Shown here piece after piece: positions 8,634-18,019 of a stretch of DNA of 64,000 nt. How positions within the stretch are numbered: position 1 is the stretch's first letter; every line of letters starts with the position of its first letter. Made by a program: the position numbers and the translations under genes. Location: contig CANKZQ010000004.1 in assembly GCA_947488345.1 (NCBI GenBank), positions 186,001 to 250,000 on the forward strand, in the 5' to 3' direction. Under the pieces are notes generated by a model. The model was given only the letters and a program-made list of their open reading frames with translations. It did no database searches and was not told the DNA's origin. Source of the DNA: an uncultured Flavobacteriaceae bacterium (GTDB lineage Bacteria; Bacteroidota; Bacteroidia; Flavobacteriales; Flavobacteriaceae).

Positions 8634-9334
8634 TGGAAGTTTTAGCAATAATACCTGCACGAGGTGGGTCTAAAGGTGTCCCAGATAAAAATATTTACCC
8701 TATTTTAGGTAAACCGCTGATTCATTATACCGTTGAGAGTGCTCTAGAGAGTAAAAACCTTTCCAAGATTATTGTTTCTAGTGACGCTGATAAAATATTA
8801 AATTCATGTGAGAAGTTTAATGTTCAGTTCCATAAAAGAGGTGAAGGATTGGCGTCGGATAAGAGCCCAATAATAGATACAGTAGTTTCAATATTGGATG
8901 ATTATGAGAAGCAGAATGTAACTTTTGATGCGGTTATGTTGTTGCAACCAACTTCGCCAATTAAAAATGGAAATGATATTGATGAAGCAATTAGAATGCT
9001 GGAAAGTAATGAAAATGTGAATTCTGTAATTTCGGTCGTTGAAATGGACGATGTACACCCCGCAAGAATGTATTGGCAAAAGGATGATCATACTTTGAAA
9101 TCCATACTTCCAGAGTATGAGCAAACCAGAAGACAAGATATCCCTAAGGCCTTATACCGAAATGGGGTTATATATTTAACTAGAGTTTCAAAGCTTCTCG
9201 AGGAAAGAAAATTAATGATGAAACCATCTTTACCTTATATAATGAATTCAAAATACCTGGTAAATATTGATGAACCGAGAGATTTATTAATTGCAGAAGT
9301 TTTAATAAAAGCATGGAAGGAGAACAAACTTTAA
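8633..9334 (+). CDS. neuA: CMP-nonulosonate cytidylyltransferase (NeuA family)
   Basis: The 233-residue protein activates the nonulosonic acid with CTP to the CMP-sugar used by glycosyltransferases. The nucleotide-binding motif IPARGGSKGVPDKNI is at residues 6-20, followed by GKPLIHYTVESA, LLQPTSPI near residue 104 and the region QDIPKALYRNGVIYLT. The length is that of a single-domain enzyme without an esterase extension. It begins at the neuC stop, and its last 22 bases overlap the start of the next gene. The family assignment is firm; the exact sugar is open. Confidence 0.92.
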   Translation: MEVLAIIPARGGSKGVPDKNIYPILGKPLIHYTVESALESKNLSKIIVSSDADKILNSCEKFNVQFHKRGEGLASDKSPIIDTVVSILDDYEKQNVTFDAVMLLQPTSPIKNGNDIDEAIRMLESNENVNSVISVVEMDDVHPARMYWQKDDHTLKSILPEYEQTRRQDIPKALYRNGVIYLTRVSKLLEERKLMMKPSLPYIMNSKYLVNIDEPRDLLIAEVLIKAWKENKL

Positions 9335-10251
9335 ATACTGTTTTAAATGTAGAGCCTTATCAGTATAGCCATAAAGCAATTGCTTTATGGAAAGAGAAAG
9401 GCTATAAATATGTCGCATCTTCATGGGCTGAAATTCAAAAAGGTACTTATTTCGAGAAAGTCTCAATATTGATAGTTAGATTAGGGCATTACGTAGATGC
9501 TACTGCTCTAAAAAATTTACCAAATTTAAAATATCTGATTTCTGCAACAACAGGGCATGACCATATTGATTTGGAAGTTTTAAAAGAAAGAAGTATCGAT
9601 TTAATATCCTTAAGAGGGTCAGATAAATTTTTAAAAACGATACCATCAACTGCGGAGCATTCATGGGCTTTATTAATGGCCTTAATTAGGAAAATACCTG
9701 ATGCTAATCAACATGTGAAGCTAGGTAAATGGGATAGGGATTTGTTTAGAGGCTATCAATTGAAAGATAAAACTATTGGTATTATTGGCCTGGGAAGAAC
9801 AGGGTTAAAAATGGCGAGTTATGCTACTGTATTTGATATGAATATACAATATTATGACCCCAATGTTAGTTTAAAACCGTTTTATAAATGCGGTGAATTG
9901 AAAGAGTTACTGGAATCGAGTGATATTATTACAATACATGTTCATTTAAATGAAGAAACAAAGCATATGTTGAATGAAGTAGCCATAAAGCATATTAAGA
10001 ATAAAGCATTTTTAATAAATACCTCCAGGGGTAAAATTTGGGATGAAAGTCAAATAGTAAAAGCAATTTATGATAATACCATTGCTGGAATTGCTACTGA
10101 TGTTTTATCAACCGAAATTGACGATATTAAGAAAAGCCCTCTATGGAATGCGCAACAAAAAGGTAAAAATATTATAATTACTCCTCATATAGGTGGAGCG
10201 ACCTATGATGCTATGTGGGCATGTGAAGAGTTTATTATTGGTAAACTATAA
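9313..10251 (+). CDS. D-isomer-specific 2-hydroxyacid dehydrogenase family protein
   Basis: This 312-residue protein has the fold and catalytic set of NAD-dependent 2-hydroxyacid dehydrogenases. GIIGLGRTGLKMA near residue 157 is the dinucleotide motif, INTSRGKIWDE carries the catalytic Arg, TDVLSTEID the Glu, and TPHIGGATYDA the His. It would interconvert a 2-keto acid and a 2-hydroxy acid. The ATG at 9313 lies inside neuA, in another frame, giving a 22-base overlap. That places it in the nonulosonate operon, where the products are also 2-keto acids. A serine-biosynthesis role (phosphoglycerate dehydrogenase) is less likely given the context and sequence, but the substrate is unknown. Confidence 0.85.
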   Translation: MEGEQTLNTVLNVEPYQYSHKAIALWKEKGYKYVASSWAEIQKGTYFEKVSILIVRLGHYVDATALKNLPNLKYLISATTGHDHIDLEVLKERSIDLISLRGSDKFLKTIPSTAEHSWALLMALIRKIPDANQHVKLGKWDRDLFRGYQLKDKTIGIIGLGRTGLKMASYATVFDMNIQYYDPNVSLKPFYKCGELKELLESSDIITIHVHLNEETKHMLNEVAIKHIKNKAFLINTSRGKIWDESQIVKAIYDNTIAGIATDVLSTEIDDIKKSPLWNAQQKGKNIIITPHIGGATYDAMWACEEFIIGKL

Positions 10252-10299
10252 ACATTCCTATATTTTAATTGAAGAATACAAATATTATAAACTTATAAA

Positions 10300-11247
10300 A
10301 TGAAGCCAAATTTTATCATTGCTGGCGAAAGAAGAAGCGGCACGACTTCTTTAGCAAACTATTTTAAATCTCACCCCGAGATATATCTTCACTCCAGAAT
10401 TGATATGGCTTATTTTGTAGACCCTCAGACTAAAGGATTAAAGGATACTGTTAAAGGTAAAATAGACTCCGATTTGTGGGAGAAAAAATTTAGTTCTGAA
10501 GATTACATTTCTTTGTTCAAGGATGCAAAAAATGAGATTGCCGTTGGTGAAAAAAGTGCTGATTATTTTTTTTGGAAGGAATCTCATCATAGGATTAAGA
10601 AAACAGTACCGGATGTTAAAATCATTCTTAGCCTCAGAAACCCTGTCGAAAGATGTTGGTCACATTATTTGAATGAGTTAGGTAAAGGTAGAGAGACACT
10701 CTCTTTTAAGGAAGCACTACGAAAGGAAAAAGAACGTATTGAATTTAGTGATTATGCTAGAAATCATTTATCCTATTTAAAAAGAGGGTTTTATGATGAA
10801 ACACTTGAATTTTTATATGAAACCTTTGATAGAGAGCAAATTCATGTTGTTATATTGGAAGAATTAATTAAACGACCTGAAATTGAATTGGAAAAAGTCT
10901 ATAACTTTGTAGGAGTCAATCCTAAATTAGGCGTTAAATTTAAAGGAGGAAAAATCAATAAAAATTGGACTACTTTTCAATATGAATGGGTTAAAAATAA
11001 CTCAATATTAAGTGCTATTGAATTATTTGTTACCAAACTGCAAAGAAAGATATTATCAAAAATAATAAAGCAGAATTATAAAAGAAAACAATGGTCACTG
11101 AAAATAGAAAGCTTGTACAGGAAGACCAAGGATGACATCAATATTTCTGTTGAGGAGAAGAACTTTCTGTCAAAAATATATGAAGATCATATAGATAATT
11201 TAGAAAGAATATTAAATAGAGATTTAAGTATTTGGAAGAATAATTAA
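10300..11247 (+). CDS. PAPS-dependent sulfotransferase (Sulfotransfer_1-like)
   Basis: The 315-residue protein should move sulfate from PAPS to a hydroxyl or amino group of a glycan. The 5'-phosphosulfate loop IAGERRSGTTSLANYF is at residues 6-21, and the 3'-phosphate site ILSLRNPVERCWSHYLNE lies near residue 108. The spacing and the following helical region resemble heparan-sulfate-type sulfotransferases, and no signal peptide or membrane anchor is seen, so it acts in the cytoplasm. It sits downstream of cysC, cysD, cysN and cysQ, which make the donor and recycle the product. It starts 48 bases after the previous gene. Confidence 0.88.
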   Translation: MKPNFIIAGERRSGTTSLANYFKSHPEIYLHSRIDMAYFVDPQTKGLKDTVKGKIDSDLWEKKFSSEDYISLFKDAKNEIAVGEKSADYFFWKESHHRIKKTVPDVKIILSLRNPVERCWSHYLNELGKGRETLSFKEALRKEKERIEFSDYARNHLSYLKRGFYDETLEFLYETFDREQIHVVILEELIKRPEIELEKVYNFVGVNPKLGVKFKGGKINKNWTTFQYEWVKNNSILSAIELFVTKLQRKILSKIIKQNYKRKQWSLKIESLYRKTKDDINISVEEKNFLSKIYEDHIDNLERILNRDLSIWKNN

Positions 11248-11258
11248 TTATTGAAAAT

Positions 11259-12215
11259 TTGAGTTTACAAAGTATTTTTAATAGAATTGGTAATTTATTG
11301 ATACATTTCAATAGAGTGTTAGCTAGAAAAGGAACCTATAAGTTTGCAATTAAAAACTGGGAAAGAATTGAAGATGTTAATCTTGCCCAAAAAGTTATGG
11401 ATACTGAGTTTTTTAGAGATACTATTGAACCTATACCTTTAGATTTAGAGAAGCATCATCGTTATTTGATTTTAGCTCCTCATCAAGACGATGAAACAAT
11501 TGGTGCTGGTGGTTTGATGATAGCACTTAAAAATTTGAAAAGAAAAGTAGATGTATTATTTATAACAGATGGTGCTCAAATTATAGATGGATATACAGCT
11601 GATGAGGTGGTTGAATTAAGAAATAAGGAAGCAAAAAAAGCATTGTCTTACACAAATGCAACTATTCATTATCTCGGAATTAATAATATGAGTGTTAAGT
11701 TGTCTGAGGAAAATGTAGCAAATTTTCGGGAGCATATAGAAAATTTACAACCAGATGTTATTTTGTTACCTTGGTTCATGGATGGCCCAGTAAAACATAG
11801 AGTTACAAATCATATTCTTTTGTTTTCTGATGGATTAAGGAAATTGAATAAAGACATTCAAATATGGGGGTACCAAGTACATAATGTGTTATACCCGAAT
11901 ACGTATTTGGATATTTCGCCTTATATCGAAACTAAGAGACAAATGATCGAATGTTATAATTCTCAAAATGAATACTTTGAATGTTATGATCATTTGGTTG
12001 TCGGTATGAATGCTTGGAATAGTCGGTTTTTAAGAAAAATTCCAGGTCAGATAACGAAACAATATGTTGAAACATTTTTTGCCTTACCCATAGTTGATTA
12101 TTTAGATATCTTGGAAAAATTCTACACAAAAGAAATAGATGAATTATATAAAGGACGTCCGGCTTTGATCAAGGAAATGAAGAATATGAACGAACTATTT
12201 AAATTGAAGAAATAA
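11259..12215 (+). CDS. PIG-L family deacetylase (LmbE-like)
   Basis: This 318-residue protein is a zinc-dependent N-deacetylase of the LmbE/PIG-L family, acting on N-acetyl sugars. The metal motif appears as APHQDDETIGAGG near residue 70 instead of the more usual HPDDE; the second zinc ligand region is probably KHRVTNH near residue 188. The start is TTG after an AT-rich gap of 11 bases; no better ATG lies close by. A conserved family context would be removal of acetyl groups from GlcNAc-type residues. In this locus it could expose an amino group for sulfation by the neighbouring sulfotransferase, which is only an inference. Confidence 0.85.
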   Translation: MSLQSIFNRIGNLLIHFNRVLARKGTYKFAIKNWERIEDVNLAQKVMDTEFFRDTIEPIPLDLEKHHRYLILAPHQDDETIGAGGLMIALKNLKRKVDVLFITDGAQIIDGYTADEVVELRNKEAKKALSYTNATIHYLGINNMSVKLSEENVANFREHIENLQPDVILLPWFMDGPVKHRVTNHILLFSDGLRKLNKDIQIWGYQVHNVLYPNTYLDISPYIETKRQMIECYNSQNEYFECYDHLVVGMNAWNSRFLRKIPGQITKQYVETFFALPIVDYLDILEKFYTKEIDELYKGRPALIKEMKNMNELFKLKK

Positions 12216-12271
12216 CTATATTTTATAACGAGTTTAATTTTCAAGAAAAATTTGCTTAAAAAAGAATTTAT

Positions 12272-12937
12272 ATGAAAAGAATCATAAAATTGTTATTCGA
12301 TAAATTAAGAAAGTTTATTTTAGATATTCTGTTTAAACCTTTGAAACAAGACAATATTCTATACCCTTATGGGACGTATGGAATAAAAAATATTAAATCT
12401 GAAACCAAATTAAAAATACCTGACGGATGTTTTTTTGAAGGAAGTATAAAGATGGGAAGGTACAGCACCTTTGGTCCCAATTGTTTTTTTAGAGGAAACG
12501 TTGAGATTGGTAATTATTCTCAGTTTGGAGGTTATGTATCAATGCATTCTAGAAATCATCCAACAAGTACTTTGTCGACTTACCAATCAAAATCCTTGTT
12601 CAAGGGTCAATTGAAAGCGAATAGAACCGATAAGAAAATTAAAGTTGGTCATGACGTATGGATAGGTCATGGAGCCATCGTCCTAAGTGGAGTTACTATT
12701 GGGAACGGTGCAGTAGTAGCCGCTGGAGCAGTCGTTGTAAACGATATTCCTGACTTCGCCATTGTAGGCGGAGTACCTGCTAAGGTATTGAAATATCGCT
12801 TTAATGAAGAAACAATCAAGGAGATTATCGAGATGGAGTGGTGGCACAAAGAACCGAAAGAATTGGAGGAGTTGAAGGATGTTTTTATGCATGAGGATTT
12901 CACCAATTTTAATAATTCTAGTGCAAATACATATTGA
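12272..12937 (+). CDS. Left-handed beta-helix acyltransferase (hexapeptide repeat)
   Basis: The 221-residue protein carries hexapeptide repeats, clearest in [20 protein letters not shown] near residue 130, ending in the typical [11 protein letters not shown] cap of the CatB/VatD-like acetyltransferases. The likely catalytic His lies in the loop MHSRNHPTS near residue 92. It would acetylate a sugar hydroxyl or amine with acetyl-CoA in the cytoplasm. A basic, hydrophobic N-terminus ([20 protein letters not shown]) could bind the membrane. The gene ends one base before the wzx-type gene. The acceptor is unknown. Confidence 0.85.
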   Translation: MKRIIKLLFDKLRKFILDILFKPLKQDNILYPYGTYGIKNIKSETKLKIPDGCFFEGSIKMGRYSTFGPNCFFRGNVEIGNYSQFGGYVSMHSRNHPTSTLSTYQSKSLFKGQLKANRTDKKIKVGHDVWIGHGAIVLSGVTIGNGAVVAAGAVVVNDIPDFAIVGGVPAKVLKYRFNEETIKEIIEMEWWHKEPKELEELKDVFMHEDFTNFNNSSANTY

Positions 12938-12938
12938 G

Positions 12939-14471
12939 ATGAGTAAATTGAAAAAGTTAACAATTAATTCATCAAGTAATGTGATTACCAGTCTATTAGG
13001 AAATGTTATTTCCTTAGTGACGCTGCCTTTTTATCTAGCCTATTATGGAGAAGTTAATTGGGGAATATATTTGTGGGCAATAGCCGCCTCTGGAGTGTTA
13101 TCGGGTTTTGATTTTGGTATTAAATCTGGTCTTAGACGGTTTATAGCGAGATATAAAGTTAATGGTGATAAAAAACAGGTTGAAATTGGATTGTCATTAT
13201 CGTCAATAATTTTTGGAAGTATTGCCCTTTTAAATGCATTATTGATCTTCATTGTGTCATTTAGGCCAGACCTTGTCTTGAATTTACCGAAAGAATTTAT
13301 TGAGACTGGAAAATATATTTTACTATTATCCGCAGCATATTCTTTGAGTTTTTGGGGGAAACAATTATTAGAGTCTATCCTTGAAGGTCATCAGCTCTAT
13401 GTTATTAAGAATATCAATATCCTCATCAGCCAAGTTTGTTTAATTGCGGTCTTTATATATGCAATAAACAGTAAGCCTAATTTTGTTTTGCTCGTTGCCC
13501 TCCTTTTTTTGGCTCGGTCTTTAATTTTTTTCTTCCATTTAGGTGTTATTTTGTATCGAGGATTATTAAAAGAGTTGACTTTTAAATTCAATATTAAAAA
13601 AGCTGACTTCAAATCGGATTTTTTTAAGTTTAGTTTTGATGTATTTCTGCTTGCAATTCTCCAGATTTTAATCTTTAAGGCTGACAGATTTATTTTGGGA
13701 GCTATTTTAGGGAGTAGTTTTATTACAATATATATTGTCATTACGAAACCCATGTTTATTATTAAGACCTTAGATAGTTTTATTTTTTCAGCAATCCAAC
13801 CAATGATCGCTCAAGAGCATGCAAAAAAGAATTCAAAATTCATTATTGATGTCATTGAAAAAGGGGGCTTTATTAATTTTATGTTGCTCTCTCCTCTTTG
13901 CATTTTTGTGGCCATAATGTTGGAGCCATTTTTATCTGTATGGTTAGGAACAACAAAATATGGTGAATTTGTTATTTGGGGACAAATCGCATCCTTAATG
14001 TATATGATTAGACCATTTTACGGTGTCATTACAAAAGTTATGCTCAATATTGGCGAAACAAAATCTATGGTATATATTAAATTGATTTTTGCAATAGTAA
14101 CATTTTCTTTGAGTATAATTTTTACATACTACTTTGATGTGGGAGGAGTGGTTCTGGGATCTCTTATAGGCATGGCAATTAATGTTCCATTGTACTATAA
14201 CTTAGTTATAAAAACATTGAAAATTAGTATTAAAAAACTATTATCAAAGTCTATTTTAGTCTTACATATTTATATAGGTATATTAGGATTTTCGATCTAT
14301 TATTTTGTACAAAGTTCAACTATTGATTCTTGGTGGTCATTAATTTTCTACGGGGGAGCGGTTTTTTTAGTATTGTATGGTTATTCATTCTTTGAACTTT
14401 GGCACTTTTATAAAAGAATTGGAGTTTCAAAAAAACAGCCTTCTGTTAGACCAAATACCAAAGAACAATAA
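12939..14471 (+). CDS. Polysaccharide flippase, Wzx/RfbX-type (MOP superfamily)
   Basis: The 510-residue protein is strongly hydrophobic with about twelve to fourteen predicted membrane helices, beginning SSNVITSLLGNVISLVTLPF, which is typical of the O-antigen flippases. It should move the undecaprenyl-linked repeat unit to the periplasm. The ATG at 12939 directly after the acyltransferase stop is chosen; an upstream in-frame start at 12879 would add 20 residues overlapping the previous gene and is not supported. A Wzy-like gene at 19874 gives the matching polymerase. The C-terminus is basic and cytoplasmic. Confidence 0.9.
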   Translation: MSKLKKLTINSSSNVITSLLGNVISLVTLPFYLAYYGEVNWGIYLWAIAASGVLSGFDFGIKSGLRRFIARYKVNGDKKQVEIGLSLSSIIFGSIALLNALLIFIVSFRPDLVLNLPKEFIETGKYILLLSAAYSLSFWGKQLLESILEGHQLYVIKNINILISQVCLIAVFIYAINSKPNFVLLVALLFLARSLIFFFHLGVILYRGLLKELTFKFNIKKADFKSDFFKFSFDVFLLAILQILIFKADRFILGAILGSSFITIYIVITKPMFIIKTLDSFIFSAIQPMIAQEHAKKNSKFIIDVIEKGGFINFMLLSPLCIFVAIMLEPFLSVWLGTTKYGEFVIWGQIASLMYMIRPFYGVITKVMLNIGETKSMVYIKLIFAIVTFSLSIIFTYYFDVGGVVLGSLIGMAINVPLYYNLVIKTLKISIKKLLSKSILVLHIYIGILGFSIYYFVQSSTIDSWWSLIFYGGAVFLVLYGYSFFELWHFYKRIGVSKKQPSVRPNTKEQ

Positions 14472-14615
14472 AATGTAGTAAAGGACTTACTCTCTAGGGA
14501 GATTGTTCATTCTAATGAAAAGCTAAAAATAATAGTGAAATATTTAGTGTTTCATTAAAATTATCCTCAGCATAGCAACTAAAAAATAGAAGTTAACGCA
14601 TTATTAAAAAAGAGT

Positions 14616-15920
14616 ATGAAAATAGGTGTTATTTTAGATCATATAAGCCTTAGAAGTGATATACGAATTTTTATTGAAGAATTAGGCAAGGACCATCAAT
14701 TGTGCTTGTTTGGTTATAAAAGTGAATTGGAATCATTGGATGGTGAATTTGAATCTAGAATTTTTTATAGTCATTCCAACCTTTGGAATAATTTTTTAAA
14801 ATTAATATATTATTTTTTTGGGAATTTACCGAGTACTAAAAGTGAATACAAAGAATATATTGAAAGACGATTGTTCAAATCGGAGTCTCAAAAAAATATT
14901 AAGAAAGGACTATTAAAACTAAAAATAAGAATGTTATGTCCGCAACTTATTTCTTTCGATACTTATATTAAGTTACGAAAAACTAAGAATAATAAGATTG
15001 ATGATATTGATGTGTTTATTTCTTTTACCGATATAAATAATGAAGATATAATTTCTGACATTATTAAGCAGAAAAAGAAGCTATATACTTATGTGCATAG
15101 TTGGGATCATATCCCGAAATTTCACCGATTTTCCAGAAAACACATTCATTATATAACATGGAATAACAATTTAAAACGTGATTTGATTAAAATACATCAG
15201 GTGTCTGAACGTAATGTAAGTACATTGGCCGCTTCACAATTTTATTTTATAAAGGAATATTTTATAAATAAGAAGAAAAATGAAGATGCTATCGCTGAAG
15301 AATATGTTTATTTTCCTTGTTCTTTTGGGTACCCTAAGGTTGTTAAGCAAGAATTGAAAATAATTGAAAAACTGGCAGAAGAATTATCCAAAATTGATTC
15401 CGATATTAAACTAATGGTAAGATCATATCCGATGCTTAAAGACTGGGGTATTTATGACGATCTAAAAAGTATAGAAAATATAGTTTTTGATGATTATGAG
15501 AGAAGTAAAAAGATAATACTAAATAAAAATCAGCATATGAATAAATGTCATTTGATAGAGAATGCAGTTGCCGTATTTCATGTTGGAACTACTATAGGTT
15601 TGGAGGCAAGTTATTTTGACACACCAGTTATTTATTTGAATATAGAAGATATAGATTATGGTTTGAGTAAAAACGATCCCAGTCATATTTTCAATTCTTG
15701 GAATCAATACCATCTAAAAACATATTTTAAATTTAACACATTTAAATCTGTTGTTTGTAGTCTGAAGGAACTAAAAGAAGTGTTAACTTTAATTATACAG
15801 AAGGACGCACAATTACTCGATTACAATGATCATTTAAGATCAAACTCCAAACTTCTTACAATTAATGAGTTTAAAGAAGAATTTTTGAATATAATTGACA
15901 AAGGGCATGATGCCAATTAA
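14616..15920 (+). CDS. Putative glycosyltransferase, family unclear
   Basis: This 434-residue protein is not clearly recognised. Its C-terminal part (ENAVAVFHVGTTIGLEASYF near residue 315, followed by DTPVIYLNIED) resembles the donor-site half of GT-B enzymes related to capsule and CDP-glycerol transferases: a Gly-Thr-Thr loop and a Glu that would bind the nucleotide sugar. The N-terminus KIGVILDHISLRSDIRIFIE looks like the first strand and loop of a GT-B domain. No membrane segments are seen. It lies 144 bases after the flippase gene, the longest gap in this part of the locus. A glycosyltransferase role is an inference from the fold and context. Confidence 0.6.
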   Translation: MKIGVILDHISLRSDIRIFIEELGKDHQLCLFGYKSELESLDGEFESRIFYSHSNLWNNFLKLIYYFFGNLPSTKSEYKEYIERRLFKSESQKNIKKGLLKLKIRMLCPQLISFDTYIKLRKTKNNKIDDIDVFISFTDINNEDIISDIIKQKKKLYTYVHSWDHIPKFHRFSRKHIHYITWNNNLKRDLIKIHQVSERNVSTLAASQFYFIKEYFINKKKNEDAIAEEYVYFPCSFGYPKVVKQELKIIEKLAEELSKIDSDIKLMVRSYPMLKDWGIYDDLKSIENIVFDDYERSKKIILNKNQHMNKCHLIENAVAVFHVGTTIGLEASYFDTPVIYLNIEDIDYGLSKNDPSHIFNSWNQYHLKTYFKFNTFKSVVCSLKELKEVLTLIIQKDAQLLDYNDHLRSNSKLLTINEFKEEFLNIIDKGHDAN

Positions 15921-15936
15921 TGAAATATAAATTATT

Positions 15937-17076
15937 ATGAGAATCGCGGTAGTAGTAAATTCGTTTCCTGTTATTTCAGAAGCTTTTATAGTTCGACAGG
16001 TGGAAAAGCTCAAAGCACATGTTATTACCTTAGAATATAATGAAGATGTTGCTGATAAGTATAATATAAGTTTAGATAAAATTTACATATTAAATGCCAA
16101 CAAAAAACAAACATATATCAAAAAGGGTGTACATCGCTTAAGAGGTATACGTTTTAGAACCTGGTCTCGAACTGAAAGGAATAATTTTAAAAAGCTTTTG
16201 ATCGATTTGAATGTTGAAGTAGTACTCGCTGCTTTTGGACCCAATGGTATAAACGTTATGGAAAGCTGTTTAGAGTTAGATATTCCTTATGTTGTCCAGT
16301 TCTTAGGCTATGACGCCTCTAGTCTTCTTTCCTTCAGGTACTACCAAAATAGAATTGTTAACGTGATAAATAAATCTAGTGCTTCGGTTGTGTTATACCA
16401 TGGCATGGAAAAAAGATTCATTGAGTTAGGAGCGAAAAAAGAAAAGTTTCATGTGATTAATATTGGTGTACCGACGGAAAAATTTCAAAATATCAAACCT
16501 AATTTCAACAAGAAAGGAACTACAAATTTTATTGCTGTTGGGAGATTGGTTAAAAAAAAATCCCCAATAAGTATTTTAAAGGCGTTTTTAATTTGTGTTA
16601 AAAACAATCCTAAGATAAAATTAGATATGGTAGGAGATGGAGAATTAATGCCTCAGGTAAAAGGGTTTTTAGAAAATAACCCTATTTTATTGAATAAAGT
16701 TATTTTACATGGTTTTTTAAGTCAAAAAGAACTAAGTAAGCTATATTTGCAAGCGCATATTTTCTTACAACACTCAATGACTTCTGAAGATGGTAATAAG
16801 GAAGGGTGGCCGGTGAGTATTGCGGAAGCATGTGCATCTAGTCTTCCTGTAGTAGCAACGAAGCATGCTGGAATCTCAGAACAAATAGTTCATGGGGAAA
16901 CTGGGTATTTAGTTGAAGAAGGAGATTTTGAGTCTATGGGAAATTATATGTCAATCTTAGCTTCAGATTGGGAAATGGCGAAAAGAATGGGAGAAAAAGG
17001 AAAAAAACATATATTTAATCATGGGGACTTAGATCAGCAAGTTTCAAAACTTAAAGCATTATTAGAAAATAGTTAA
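15937..17076 (+). CDS. Glycosyltransferase family 4 protein
   Basis: The 379-residue GT-B enzyme resembles WcaL/AmsK-type transferases. The N-terminal domain opens with VVVNSFPVISEAFIVRQVE, the linker region has FIAVGRLVKKKSP near residue 195, and the donor-binding EX7E region is EGWPVSIAEACASSLPVVAT near residue 290, followed by GISEQIVHGETGYLVEEGD. It is predicted to be cytoplasmic and to add one sugar to the lipid-linked repeat unit. It starts 16 bases after the previous gene and ends two bases before the epimerase gene. The sugar is not deducible. Confidence 0.87.
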   Translation: MRIAVVVNSFPVISEAFIVRQVEKLKAHVITLEYNEDVADKYNISLDKIYILNANKKQTYIKKGVHRLRGIRFRTWSRTERNNFKKLLIDLNVEVVLAAFGPNGINVMESCLELDIPYVVQFLGYDASSLLSFRYYQNRIVNVINKSSASVVLYHGMEKRFIELGAKKEKFHVINIGVPTEKFQNIKPNFNKKGTTNFIAVGRLVKKKSPISILKAFLICVKNNPKIKLDMVGDGELMPQVKGFLENNPILLNKVILHGFLSQKELSKLYLQAHIFLQHSMTSEDGNKEGWPVSIAEACASSLPVVATKHAGISEQIVHGETGYLVEEGDFESMGNYMSILASDWEMAKRMGEKGKKHIFNHGDLDQQVSKLKALLENS

Positions 17077-17078
17077 AA

Positions 17079-17999
17079 ATGAAAATAGCGATACTAGGAG
17101 CAAATGGTTTTATTGGTCAATATTTATCTAAATATTTTTGTGGTTCGGATAATGAATTGATATTATTTTCTAGAAGTATAAGTCCCGAATTAGAAGATCT
17201 CAATTGTTTTGATAATGTAACTTTGATTAAAGGAGATTATAATGATTTACAAATACTCACAGCAGTTATTAAAGACTGCGATGTAGTGTATCATTTGATA
17301 GCTGCTTCGATCCCATTAACGAGTTGGGATAGTCCTTTGTTAGAAATAGAGAGTAATGTAATTCCTTCAGTAAAATTGTTTGAACTTTGTGTTGAGAATT
17401 TGGTAAAAAAAATTGTTTTTATATCGAGTGCAGGAACCGTTTATGGAGAGTCATTAGAACAAGCCGATGAAGAAACTAAAGTGAAGCCCTTTTCGCCTTA
17501 TGGTATTTCAAAAGTTACTATAGAATCGTATTTAGAATATTTTAGACGAAAATCCAGCATTAACTATGACATTTATCGATTGTCGAATCCATATGGATTG
17601 GGTCTTAACAAAAAAGGATTTGGAGTTATAAATACTTGGTTGGAAAGTATTAAAAATAATAAACCTATTACCATATTTGGTGACGGAACTGCAGTGAAAG
17701 ATTTTATTTATATCGATGATGTTGTAAATATAATTGCAAGTTCTGTAGATAGAGATTTGAATTCAAGTATGATTTTAAATGCCTGTTCTGGCAACAGTAT
17801 CAGTTTGCTAGAATTGTTAGATGTATTATTTGAAACGACTAAAAATAGAGTCGAAGTAAACCTTATAGAATCAAACAAGAGTGACAACCAACAAGTCCAT
17901 TTATCAAATAAGAAATTAACAAGTTTATTTAAGAAAGATGATTTTGTGTCATTAAGTGACGGTATTCTTAAAATATGGAATAAACTGTCTGAACATTAA
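17079..17999 (+). CDS. NAD-dependent epimerase/dehydratase family protein
   Basis: The 306-residue short-chain dehydrogenase has the Rossmann motif GANGFIGQYLSKYF at residues 7-20, the SSAGTVYGE motif near residue 123 and the catalytic YGISK pair (YxxxK) near residue 146. The later motifs RLSNPYG and DGTAVKDFIYIDDVV are those of UDP-glucose-4-epimerase-like enzymes. It would modify a nucleotide-sugar for the same glycan. It is packed between two polysaccharide genes. The exact substrate cannot be read from the sequence. Confidence 0.86.
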   Translation: MKIAILGANGFIGQYLSKYFCGSDNELILFSRSISPELEDLNCFDNVTLIKGDYNDLQILTAVIKDCDVVYHLIAASIPLTSWDSPLLEIESNVIPSVKLFELCVENLVKKIVFISSAGTVYGESLEQADEETKVKPFSPYGISKVTIESYLEYFRRKSSINYDIYRLSNPYGLGLNKKGFGVINTWLESIKNNKPITIFGDGTAVKDFIYIDDVVNIIASSVDRDLNSSMILNACSGNSISLLELLDVLFETTKNRVEVNLIESNKSDNQQVHLSNKKLTSLFKKDDFVSLSDGILKIWNKLSEH

Positions 18000-18019
18000 A
18001 ATATAATAATTTTTAAAAC

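Noticed and set aside
6466-9334. Sialic-acid scavenging or catabolism.
   Set aside because: No aldolase (NanA), transporter or sialidase genes are present; the NeuB, NeuC and NeuA order is biosynthetic.
9313-10251. Serine-biosynthesis phosphoglycerate dehydrogenase (serA).
   Set aside because: There is no serC next to it, the gene overlaps neuA, and the protein lacks the C-terminal ACT regulatory domain; the simple serA call is not supported.
12879-12938. Longer start for the flippase gene, 20 residues upstream.
   Set aside because: The added part lies inside the acyltransferase gene and does not look like the start of a flippase; the ATG at 12939 follows directly after the previous stop.
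14472-14615. Hidden small gene or terminator in the gap after the flippase gene.
   Set aside because: Only a very short stem (TCTC/GAGA) is visible, with no T-run, and no ORF with a plausible start.
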